This document shows positions 26,057 to 34,257 of a stretch of 64,000 nt of DNA, one piece after another. This DNA comes from an unicellular cyanobacterium SU3 (GTDB taxonomy: Bacteria; Cyanobacteriota; Cyanobacteriia; Cyanobacteriales; Microcystaceae). Made by a program: the position numbers and the translations under genes. The notes under the pieces are model-generated. The model ran no database searches and was not told where the DNA came from. It saw nothing but the letters and a program-made list of their open reading frames with translations. The stretch is from assembly GCA_002172675.1 (NCBI GenBank), contig NETF01000203.1, positions 49,139-113,138 on the forward strand, given 5' to 3'. Numbering within the stretch: position 1 is the stretch's first letter; every line of letters starts with the position of its first letter.

Positions 26057-26058
26057 TC

Positions 26059-26892
26059 CTAATACAACCGAAACGTTTTTCCCGTACTATCTTTGTCTTT
26101 CAAAATAGGACGAGTTTTTAGTTTAGGTTTCGGCTTTCGCTTTCTCTTTTTCTTCTTCTTGGGTTGGGATTGCTTAGGAGGAGACTTTTTAAATTGAGTT
26201 GGGTTGATGGGAGGTCGTAGATATTTTGGTACTACATCCATATCCGTCTTTTCTAATAACAACTCACGCAGAACATCCCGACGATTCATCTTTAATTCCA
26301 TTAGTTTATTTTCATCGGCTATCTCAGCTTTTATCAAAGTCCAAATGTTACCATTCCTAACGCCTACAACATCCCAAAATTCTCCTGGGTTGGCTTCAGA
26401 AGGTAAGGTTCCTTCTATTTTTAGGGTGAACGGTTTATATAACAAATCTTTTTCGTAATGGCTTTGACATTCTACTTGAATTGAAAATGACTTTTTGAAT
26501 ATCGATTTGATTATGCCTCTTATTCTCATATAATCTACATCTTTTTTAAATACTTTTCCCCCAAAATCAACTAAATAAGGCTTATCTATTTTCGGTCTTA
26601 TTAACTGAACTTCTGATATTTCTTTATTTCTTTTGGTGTGAAAATAGAGAAACCAATAATAAGACTTATCTTCGGTAAAATCCTTCCTTTCTTGAATCTT
26701 TTTCCAGCAACTCAAACTCATGAAAGCAGGGAAGGCAAGTTTATCTAATGTAACTAACCTCCCAACAACTGGAGTTATTTCTTGGTTCGGAGTCTCAGGG
26801 TAAAACGTTCCTTCTATATATCCTTCTATTTTATATTGATCAACTTTATGAGTTAACTGAAACAAAAGTTCTTTATAACAGAACATAGACAT
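26059..26892 (-). CDS. hypothetical protein with basic tail, homologous to the broken gene at 50203
   Basis: 277 aa, no recognised family. An N-terminal beta-rich region (IEGYIEGTFYPE, VGRLVTLDKLAFPAF) is followed by MRIRGIIKSIFKKSFSIQVE and LKIEGTLPSEANPGEFWDV, then a very basic tail (about 225-260, Lys/Pro/Arg). The blocks IRG(I/K)IxxIxK and (K/Q)IxGxLPxxAxPxxFW also occur in the product of 50203-51216, so both belong to one family. The ATG follows the stop of the partner gene by 2 bp. The basic tail suggests nucleic-acid binding. Confidence 0.6.
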   Translation of the reverse strand: MSMFCYKELLFQLTHKVDQYKIEGYIEGTFYPETPNQEITPVVGRLVTLDKLAFPAFMSLSCWKKIQERKDFTEDKSYYWFLYFHTKRNKEISEVQLIRPKIDKPYLVDFGGKVFKKDVDYMRIRGIIKSIFKKSFSIQVECQSHYEKDLLYKPFTLKIEGTLPSEANPGEFWDVVGVRNGNIWTLIKAEIADENKLMELKMNRRDVLRELLLEKTDMDVVPKYLRPPINPTQFKKSPPKQSQPKKKKKRKRKPKPKLKTRPILKDKDSTGKTFRLY

Positions 26893-26894
26893 AA

Positions 26895-27623
26895 TTATCG
26901 ATACCCCCGTTTCATTAACTTCTCATTAAATAGTTCTGCCTCGTCCATATTAAACATCTTCAATAACTGCTTTGTTAATAGTTTCCAATCTACTTTTGAT
27001 AATGCCCATCGTAATAACGGTTCGACAAATTCAGGGGCATCAGGAGCCGTTATCCTTTGTTTAGACATATCATATTTATACTCTCTGTAGTCAAAATCAA
27101 AAGTATCCTCTGTCAATTCTTCGGCTAGACACACCTCAAGTATTTTCTTACTGAATTCTCTTTCTCTTACATTATAAGGAAACCATTGATACCAATATCT
27201 CAATTGTTTGAGGAAACGTTCATCGTACCTTTCCTCGTCATCCAAATAGTAATCTTGTAGTTTATATTTTAAGTATTCTAATATTATCTTTGTTTCTCCG
27301 AAAGTCCCTGTTACCACCTCAAATTGATCGATATAATATTTTCGTTTTAATGAACAAGTATAGGTTACATTCGGCTCAGGTTCAGGGTCGGATGATGGTA
27401 GTAGGGAAACCCTTTTAAGCACTTGTTTAAGTGATATTTTCCATTCGTATGCTATGTTTACAGTAGGATACTCCCCTATTAATCTTATCAATTTCTTCTT
27501 GTTTTTCTTATTTAAGTCTCCCTGTACACGATTTCCGAGTAACATGATCGCTTGCTCTAATTCTTCTTTTAATCCTGGTACAATTGGGGGTAATTTTAAG
27601 TCTTGTTTCTGTTTGTTCATCAT
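26895..27623 (-). CDS. hypothetical 242-aa protein
   Basis: Starts MMNKQ (ATG 27623 or 27620). The protein is soluble, mostly helical, and rich in Tyr, Asp and Glu in the second half (YLDDEERYDERFLKQLRYWYQW). A weak HTH-like segment (EYPTVNIAYEWKISLKQVLKRV) lies near residues 50-72. It sits 2 bp upstream of the 277-aa gene and 32 bp downstream of the CHASE2 gene, all leftward, so it may be part of the CHASE2 operon. No family recognised. Confidence 0.58.
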   Translation of the reverse strand: MMNKQKQDLKLPPIVPGLKEELEQAIMLLGNRVQGDLNKKNKKKLIRLIGEYPTVNIAYEWKISLKQVLKRVSLLPSSDPEPEPNVTYTCSLKRKYYIDQFEVVTGTFGETKIILEYLKYKLQDYYLDDEERYDERFLKQLRYWYQWFPYNVREREFSKKILEVCLAEELTEDTFDFDYREYKYDMSKQRITAPDAPEFVEPLLRWALSKVDWKLLTKQLLKMFNMDEAELFNEKLMKRGYR

Positions 27624-27655
27624 TTTTTTTACTATTAGTTTTTACCTTTTTCTTT

Positions 27656-29635
27656 TTAGTAGATAGGTATTTTTATAATCCAATTAATCTCCTTTTCTAA
27701 ACACTCAAGCCGAATTTGTCCTGAATAATACTCAATAAGTTGCTCACAAAAATAAAGAGTGAAATTATTAGGCGCATAAACTGATTGAATTTTCAACTCT
27801 ATAACTAAATAAGTTAAATCTAAATTAGACACCTTAATTTTCATTAGCGGATATTCCTTTTCTTCTATTTGATGGCTTAAAAAAATGTCGTCAAAAATTC
27901 GATTAAAAATAATTAATAATTTGTGTGTTTCTCTTATAAAAGTAGAGGTAGGAATAATCTCTACTTTTATCAAATCTAATAAATCAACACCATATTCTTG
28001 ATAAATTACTCGCCTAATAGAATTAATTATTTCATCTATTAAGCATTGAGTTTCAACTAATCCTTGAGGTAAGTTAGCTTCTTTATAGGTTAAAGAAGCT
28101 AATGAGTCTAGTGTAGGAAAATATATAGCCATTTTTTGACTTACATATTCTATTTTTTCTAATATTTGTTGATAATATATCGTTAATTGAGAAATACTTT
28201 GATCTATTTTTATTTTATTCTTAGGGTTAGAGACGAATTGATTAATTTTTTCTGTTAATATTTGTTCCTCAGTTGAAATTAGGTATTTAGAATTAGAAAT
28301 ATATTGTAAATTTTCTGTCAAAAATTCCTCAAATGGAGTTGATAAGACTACATAATCTTTATAAAATTGTCGTTCATCTATTTTCTTTTTTAATCGCTTA
28401 TTAAGAGCTAAAATTTCTTCTTTTTGTTTTTTTTGCTGCCATTCATAATCAAAAATAGCTAAAATTATTCCTAAACTCCAAAGTAAAATTAAAGTAGGAA
28501 TAATAGGAATCCAAATTCCCAAAATAAATAAACTATAACTAATAATGGCTATTATCATAGAAGTCGTTAGTAAGAAAAGAGTTAATAATTTCCATTGATA
28601 GCGAAATTGATTTATACAAAAACAGATAATAATTCCGAAAACGACTAACCAAATACTAATTTCTAATTCCTTAACAAATTTAATTAAAGGTTTCTCTCCT
28701 AAAGCGTTACTAATAATAACAGAAGCTAATTGTGCTTGAATTTCCATTCCGAACATAGGTTCAGGAGAAGAAGATAAAGAACGACTATAAGGTGTTAAAA
28801 AATAGTCCTTTTTACTCGAAGCATAAGAGCCGATAATTACCAATTTATCTTTGAAAATAGAAGGTTTAATATTTTCACTCAACACATCAGATATTGATAC
28901 GAACTCAAATTCTACATTTCGCCAATTAAGAAAAATTTGATAGCTACCGTCATCGATTTGAGTGTATGGCCCCGATGAATTACGGAATGGCCAGAACGTG
29001 GCTTGATTTAGCTTTAGCCAGCCTTTTTCTCCTGCTTCTGGGTAAATTTCTTGCTCAGCTAAATATTCGTAAGCTAAAACCAATCCCAAATTTGGCAAAG
29101 CAGGTGGTTTAGTTTGGGGAAAGAGAAACATTCGTCTTAATACCCCATCACTATCCGTCTGCACAGCGACTTCTGTTACTTGGTTTGGATTAATTGGAGG
29201 GGGTGCTACTGGTGCGAAAACTGGATTTTCCTTATCTCCTGTTTGTTTTCCTACCCCATAAAAATTAGTATTTGCCTCAAATAGTTCCAAAAGTTGTTCT
29301 CTTCCTTCCCCCACTGGCTGATCTCGAAAAAAATCTAAGCCTATGGCTATTGGCTCTTGTTGTTCAATTATTCTCAGCAATTGTGCCATTGTGCGATCGC
29401 TTATTTGTGCTGATTGTAAGGCTTGAATATCCTCTTCAGTTTCGCCAACCAAGACTATCCGTCGATCAATGCCCTCATACGGCTGTAATTTGAACAATAG
29501 ATCAACCGCTAACCACTCTAGCCATTGAAGTCCTCCTAAATGCCGAATCCCAATAATACTCATCGTTATTGAAATTGTTATTAACAACTTAAGATAAAAA
29601 AGCTTGTTAAGGGTGATCTTGATCGTCTTTGGCAT
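27656..29635 (-). CDS. CHASE2 membrane sensor with degenerate histidine-kinase core
   Basis: 659 aa from the ATG at 29635 (MPKTIKIT); the frame is open to 29704. A transmembrane helix (about 12-32) is followed by an extracytoplasmic CHASE2 domain (about 40-320: RIVLVGETEEDI, IGLDFFRD, KLVIIGSYASSKKDYFLTPY) and three or four transmembrane helices (about 325-405). The cytoplasmic part (about 410-659) starts with a coiled coil and ends YFCEQLIEYYSGQIRLEC, aligning with the G2-box end of a HATPase domain, but no clear His, N- or G1-box is visible. So it is probably a sensor pseudokinase. It overlaps the DUF928 gene by 29 bp. Confidence 0.82.
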   Translation of the reverse strand: MPKTIKITLNKLFYLKLLITISITMSIIGIRHLGGLQWLEWLAVDLLFKLQPYEGIDRRIVLVGETEEDIQALQSAQISDRTMAQLLRIIEQQEPIAIGLDFFRDQPVGEGREQLLELFEANTNFYGVGKQTGDKENPVFAPVAPPPINPNQVTEVAVQTDSDGVLRRMFLFPQTKPPALPNLGLVLAYEYLAEQEIYPEAGEKGWLKLNQATFWPFRNSSGPYTQIDDGSYQIFLNWRNVEFEFVSISDVLSENIKPSIFKDKLVIIGSYASSKKDYFLTPYSRSLSSSPEPMFGMEIQAQLASVIISNALGEKPLIKFVKELEISIWLVVFGIIICFCINQFRYQWKLLTLFLLTTSMIIAIISYSLFILGIWIPIIPTLILLWSLGIILAIFDYEWQQKKQKEEILALNKRLKKKIDERQFYKDYVVLSTPFEEFLTENLQYISNSKYLISTEEQILTEKINQFVSNPKNKIKIDQSISQLTIYYQQILEKIEYVSQKMAIYFPTLDSLASLTYKEANLPQGLVETQCLIDEIINSIRRVIYQEYGVDLLDLIKVEIIPTSTFIRETHKLLIIFNRIFDDIFLSHQIEEKEYPLMKIKVSNLDLTYLVIELKIQSVYAPNNFTLYFCEQLIEYYSGQIRLECLEKEINWIIKIPIY

Positions 29636-30128
29636 CAAATTGTATTCCAGGGTTTCCCTGAAGATAAAGTTTAATAAGTTGATCACTTGCTGTTTGATAA
29701 TCAACTTTGATCAAATCGACTGACAATATCTTAGCGTGCCGAATTTTATTGTCACATAGAAGTCCTGCTACTAGATTATAGTTTTCAGATTTAACTATTT
29801 GTGACGGTAATTTAAGGGAAATATATTGTTCTTCACTTACAATCATTTTTCTTTCAAAAACGACGTTTAAGTTTTTATCTCTAACGACCACTAATAATGT
29901 TTCAGATGAAGATGCTGGTTTGACTTCAAACAATAAAATGGGTTGACTCGTTTGTGTTGTTAAAGGGTTAGTGCCAATTAGGGACAGTTCTCCTTGTTCA
30001 ACCAAGCATCCCCTAGTGCTACTTGCACTGGTACGCTCGGAATCTCTTTCTTGCTCAGGTGGCTCATAACCCATGAGAAATAAAGATGAAAAAACTATAA
30101 TATAAGACCATATTCTTTTTTTAACCAT
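29607..30128 (-). CDS. DUF928 exported protein
   Basis: 173 aa with an N-terminal hydrophobic segment (residues 5-20) serving as signal or anchor. The body has the DUF928 pattern: STRGCLVE, PLTTQTSQPILLFEV, ISLKLP and YNLVAGLLCDN, including two Cys that could pair. DUF928 proteins are cyanobacterial and found next to CHASE2 and CHAT genes; their function is unknown. The gene starts only 27 bp from the divergent CHAT gene, so its promoter must lie in or across that gene's 5' end. Its 3' end overlaps the CHASE2 start, implying co-expression. Confidence 0.75.
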   Translation of the reverse strand: MVKKRIWSYIIVFSSLFLMGYEPPEQERDSERTSASSTRGCLVEQGELSLIGTNPLTTQTSQPILLFEVKPASSSETLLVVVRDKNLNVVFERKMIVSEEQYISLKLPSQIVKSENYNLVAGLLCDNKIRHAKILSVDLIKVDYQTASDQLIKLYLQGNPGIQFDAKDDQDHP

Positions 30129-30155
30129 AAATAAATTTACTATCTAAATTTGTGA

Positions 30156-32285
30156 ATGTCTGGTTTATTTTATCGCTATCGTCGCTTAATAGTTCTTTTT
30201 TGTCTAGTTACATTTTTAGTCATCACATTTCCTTTACGTGGTGCTGTTTCAAGATCAACTGATGATCTACTCCTTGACTTAAACCAAGCTCAGATTTTAA
30301 TTGATCAAGGCAATTTTAATCTGGCTTCTACTATCCTTGAATCCCTTGAAGGAAAATTATCGAAACAAGTTTATCCCTATTATCAAGCTATTACTGCCAA
30401 CTTATTTCTACGACAAGGATTATTTAACCGAGCTATTGATATTTATAGTCAGCTTTATCAAGAAGATTTTGGTGATACAGCTAATAATCGGTTATCTCTA
30501 CTTGATAACTATATTCAGGCAAGGTTAGGTAGAGCTAAAATTTACTCCTTTTTGGCTAGTGAGGATCTTGAGCGTCAAGATGAATTTTTACAAATAGTAA
30601 ATAGCGATCGCTCTTTTGCTCAGAACCTTGCAGAACAACAAACGAAGACGGCCTCGTTTGAGTCTTTAGAACAACAAATTAGAGCAAACCTTAATCTTGC
30701 TCAAACATCACCAAATTTTGTTAATTTATTACAGTTAGATGCGAAAATTGATTCTTTAGAGAAGTCTGAATCCAAACTTTTATTTTTATTACAATTGGCA
30801 AAAATTCAGTCAAAACCTCTCCCTTTATTAGAAAAAGCAGTAAATCTTAGCTTTGAGCTTCAAAATCCTTTAAATTTATCTTGGTCTTGGGGAGCTTTGG
30901 GTGAATATTATTATGACCAAGGTTTATTTGAAGAAGCGTTAGAGCCTTCTTTACGTGCCGTTTGGTCAGCCCAACAAGTCAATGATTGGGCTAAATTAAG
31001 CCAATGGGAATGGTTGGCTGCTAAAATTTATCAAAAATTAGAGCAGCCTGAATCGGCCTTTCGAGAATATCGTAATGCTGTTTCAACGATTAAGAGATTA
31101 AGAGAGGATTTAGCTGGTAGTTCTGTTGGGCAAAATTTGTTTTACGATACCATTGACCCAATTCTACGAGATTTTTTATCTTTCCTATTAAATCAACCCA
31201 CAGTTTCTCAACAAGATTTAACTGAAACTATTGAGATATTACGACTTAATCAACTAACTGAGTTAGACAATTTCTTTGGAGATATCTGTCAAATTGAATT
31301 TGATTCCCCCATGACTCAAGGGGCTGACAATGTTTTGATATACACTCTTTTGTTGCCTGAGAATTCCTATGAAATCATAAAGTTTGCTGATAGTTCTTAT
31401 CAATTAGTTGAATTAGGAATAACGGGTGATTCCTTAAAACAAATTATTTTAGATTGGCGTAAAAATCTTATTGATCCTTTTTATGGTAATTACCGCTCAG
31501 GTAGTCAAAAATTATATGAAATATTAATTAAATCGATAAAAATTCAACTCGAATCGAGGGATATTGAACACATAGTTTTTGTTCAGGATAGTTTACTTCG
31601 TAATATTCCTATGGGGGCATTGTTTGACAATAACTCTCAGCAATATTTAACAGAAAAGTATATTATTAGTTACTCCTTAGATTTAGGCGGCTCTTTAATA
31701 CAAGATTTCCCTCGATATCCTTTAATTGTTGGTTCTTCTCAACCTACTCCAACTTTTCCTAATCCTTTACCAGAAGTAATTACCGAAACAAAATTTATTC
31801 AAGATATTCTTGGGGGAAAACGATTATTTAATGAATCCTTTACTCCTGAATCTTTACGTAATAATCTTAGAGAAAATAATTATCAAATATTACATATAGC
31901 CAGTCACAGTCGTTTTTCTGGATTATCTGAGGAAGTTGAAATCCAAACGGGAACCGAAGTTTTAAACTTACATGAATTTGAGCAAGTTTTGAATCATAAA
32001 AATGGTTCTCTTCAGAACTTAGTTTTAAGTGCTTGTGAAACAGCTTCAGGTTCACGCTATGCAACATTAGGTATAGCTGGTATTGGATTACGGGCTGAAA
32101 TTTCTAATGTTTTAGGTTCTTTATGGTTTATTGATGATAAGAGTAGTATGAAGTTCTTTTTAAATTTTTATCAGTTTTGGATAGAAGAACAATCTATAGC
32201 AAAAGCTTTACAAAAAGCTCAAATAGAACAAATAAAAAATAATATTAATCCGATAAATTGGGCTAATTATATTTTAATTTCTTGA
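30156..32285 (+). CDS. TPR-CHAT protease-like protein
   Basis: 709 aa with an N-terminal hydrophobic segment (about 10-28, likely signal or anchor), TPR-like helical repeats (about 35-320) and a C-terminal CHAT domain (about 440-709). The CHAT catalytic pair is visible: His in HIASHSRF (near residue 583) and Cys in LSACETASG (near 626). CHAT is a caspase-like clan CD cysteine peptidase domain. The ATG is 27 bp from the divergent DUF928 start. The exported or membrane-bound location would put the protease outside the cytoplasm, possibly acting on the TPS exoprotein (inference). HIP1 near 30604. Confidence 0.88.
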   Translation: MSGLFYRYRRLIVLFCLVTFLVITFPLRGAVSRSTDDLLLDLNQAQILIDQGNFNLASTILESLEGKLSKQVYPYYQAITANLFLRQGLFNRAIDIYSQLYQEDFGDTANNRLSLLDNYIQARLGRAKIYSFLASEDLERQDEFLQIVNSDRSFAQNLAEQQTKTASFESLEQQIRANLNLAQTSPNFVNLLQLDAKIDSLEKSESKLLFLLQLAKIQSKPLPLLEKAVNLSFELQNPLNLSWSWGALGEYYYDQGLFEEALEPSLRAVWSAQQVNDWAKLSQWEWLAAKIYQKLEQPESAFREYRNAVSTIKRLREDLAGSSVGQNLFYDTIDPILRDFLSFLLNQPTVSQQDLTETIEILRLNQLTELDNFFGDICQIEFDSPMTQGADNVLIYTLLLPENSYEIIKFADSSYQLVELGITGDSLKQIILDWRKNLIDPFYGNYRSGSQKLYEILIKSIKIQLESRDIEHIVFVQDSLLRNIPMGALFDNNSQQYLTEKYIISYSLDLGGSLIQDFPRYPLIVGSSQPTPTFPNPLPEVITETKFIQDILGGKRLFNESFTPESLRNNLRENNYQILHIASHSRFSGLSEEVEIQTGTEVLNLHEFEQVLNHKNGSLQNLVLSACETASGSRYATLGIAGIGLRAEISNVLGSLWFIDDKSSMKFFLNFYQFWIEEQSIAKALQKAQIEQIKNNINPINWANYILIS

Positions 32286-32404
32286 CCAATCATTGAACAT
32301 TTAGTATTCCTGCCTCTTCCTTTAGGGGTCAGTGAAGGTTTGGGAGAGGATTCAAGCCTACTTCCAAACCAATGATAAATGGTCAATGTGTCTTACGTGG
32401 TTCT

Positions 32405-32429
32405 ATATGCTGAGGAAACCTCAGCATAT
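32405..32429. terminator. symmetrical hairpin between two convergent genes
   Basis: ATATGCTGAGG-aaa-CCTCAGCATAT is a perfect 11-bp stem with a 3-nt loop, in the 175-bp gap between the convergent CHAT and gamma-glutamyltranspeptidase genes. It could act as a bidirectional terminator, although no strong T run follows. The rest of the gap has inverted TTGACCA/TGGTCAA motifs. Confidence 0.5.
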
Positions 32430-32460
32430 CCCACGCGCTAAATGATAAATGAAATGACAA

Positions 32461-34257
32461 TTAAAAACCTTTAGCTTCTCCGGCTGATTGTCGACTATCT
32501 TGAACTCCATAAATATCATTATTTTCATTTATATAAATAGACTCTGCTGCTCCCCAAGGAATAAAAGGAATAACTCTATACCCTCTTTTCCACAAGGCTG
32601 AAAAAACCTTAGAGGATAAAGCATAAGGTTCGGTAACTACAACGTTAGGACTGCCTTGATAATGAATTTTTGAGGTATTTACAGCTTGAGCGGGACTCAT
32701 TTTAAAATCAATTAATTTTGTTATTACTTGTAAAACGGTTGTTGGTATTGTTGAACCTCCTGGACTTCCAGTTATTAATATTATTTTATTATTTTTAGTG
32801 ACGATTGTAGGAGACATAGAGCTAAGGGGGCGTTTTTGAGGTTCGATTTTATTTTGTTCTCCTTGAGTCAATCCAAATTGATTTGGAGTCCCTAATTCTA
32901 TAGTAAAATCATCCATTTCATTATTAAGAAAAAATCCCGTTTCAGGAGCAATTACTCCAGCCCCAAATGGAGAATTGATCGTATACGTTACGGCCACAGC
33001 ATTTCCTTGTTGATCTATCACTGAATAGTGTGTAGTGTGGTTTCCTGAATTTATATTTTCTTGAGATAATTTTGGAGCATTATATTCAGGAATCTTTTTT
33101 CTAATTTGGGCAGCATATTCTTTTGACATAAGTTTTTTTAAAGGAATATCAACAAAATCAGGATCTCCGAAATAAGTATTTCGATCCGCATAAGCATATA
33201 GCATTGCAGAAAGCATCAAGTGGATACTTTTCTCTGAATAACCAAGTTGTTCTAAAGAATATCCTTCTAAAATATTTAACATTTGACATACCACAGTTCC
33301 ACCACCTGGGGGGGGAGCAGTTATTATTTGATACCCTCTATAATCACATTTGACAGGCTTTCTTTCCTTAATTTGATATTCAGTTAAATCTTTTTGACTT
33401 AAAATTCCTCCATTTTCTTGACTAGCTTTGACAATTTTTTGAGCAATTGTTCCTTGATAAAATTCTATTTCTCCTTTTTCTGAAATCAAGCTTAATGTTT
33501 TACTTAAATCAGTTTGAATTAATTTTTCTCCTACTTGAAAATGTCTATCATTTTTTCTAAAAATCTTAGAAACATTCTGTTCTTTCAATTTATTTTTATT
33601 TCTTTTAAAAGTTTTAATATCTCCTTCAGCAAGAACAAATCCTTCTTTGGCTAACTTAATGGCAGGTTTAAGAACTTGTTTTCTCTCTAAATTTCCGTAT
33701 TTAGAAAGAGCATAATTTAAACCTTTAACCGTTCCTGGAGTGGCTACAGCTAAGTAACCTTTAGTGCTTTTTTCTGAATTAACTTTACCCTCATCATCAA
33801 CATACATATTTGTAGATGCAGATAAAGGAGCCGTTTCTCTAAAATCAATAAAATTCTCCCTCCCATCAGCTAAACGTATCAACATAAACCCTCCACCACC
33901 TAAATTGCCACAACAAGGATCACTAACAGCTAAAGCGTAGCCTACAGCAACAGCAGCATCAATAGCATTACCCCCAGACTTGAGAATTTCAACTCCAACT
34001 TTAGTCGCTTCATGCTGACTTGAAACTACCATTGCTTTTTGGCTCACTATTGTCGTTTTATTTTGCAAAGGATCTTTTTGACAAGCGTTTAGTGAAGATT
34101 GTCGACAGTTTAAAAAGTTAAAAAAACTATATAAATAAGAGAGAGGATGATATAAATTTTTTGAGAGCAGGATATCTATTAAAATAAAGGTTATAATCAA
34201 CGAACCAGGAATAACAATTACTAACGATAATTTCTTTAAATACTTAAATGTCTTCAT
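32461..34257 (-). CDS. ggt: gamma-glutamyltranspeptidase
   Basis: 598 aa from the ATG at 34257. An N-terminal membrane segment (about 12-32) precedes the mature region beginning near KAMVVSSQHEATKVGVEIL. Family blocks: GGNAIDAAVAVGYAL, GNLGGGGFMLIR, FRETAPL, the autocleavage Thr in GNHTTHYSVID, and SPFGAGVIAPETGFFLNNEMDDF. GGT is an N-terminal nucleophile hydrolase that acts on glutathione and related gamma-glutamyl compounds outside the cytoplasm. It lies between the CHAT gene (convergent) and the TPS gene (divergent, starts overlapping by 10 bp). It appears full-length. Confidence 0.93.
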   Translation of the reverse strand: MKTFKYLKKLSLVIVIPGSLIITFILIDILLSKNLYHPLSYLYSFFNFLNCRQSSLNACQKDPLQNKTTIVSQKAMVVSSQHEATKVGVEILKSGGNAIDAAVAVGYALAVSDPCCGNLGGGGFMLIRLADGRENFIDFRETAPLSASTNMYVDDEGKVNSEKSTKGYLAVATPGTVKGLNYALSKYGNLERKQVLKPAIKLAKEGFVLAEGDIKTFKRNKNKLKEQNVSKIFRKNDRHFQVGEKLIQTDLSKTLSLISEKGEIEFYQGTIAQKIVKASQENGGILSQKDLTEYQIKERKPVKCDYRGYQIITAPPPGGGTVVCQMLNILEGYSLEQLGYSEKSIHLMLSAMLYAYADRNTYFGDPDFVDIPLKKLMSKEYAAQIRKKIPEYNAPKLSQENINSGNHTTHYSVIDQQGNAVAVTYTINSPFGAGVIAPETGFFLNNEMDDFTIELGTPNQFGLTQGEQNKIEPQKRPLSSMSPTIVTKNNKIILITGSPGGSTIPTTVLQVITKLIDFKMSPAQAVNTSKIHYQGSPNVVVTEPYALSSKVFSALWKRGYRVIPFIPWGAAESIYINENNDIYGVQDSRQSAGEAKGF

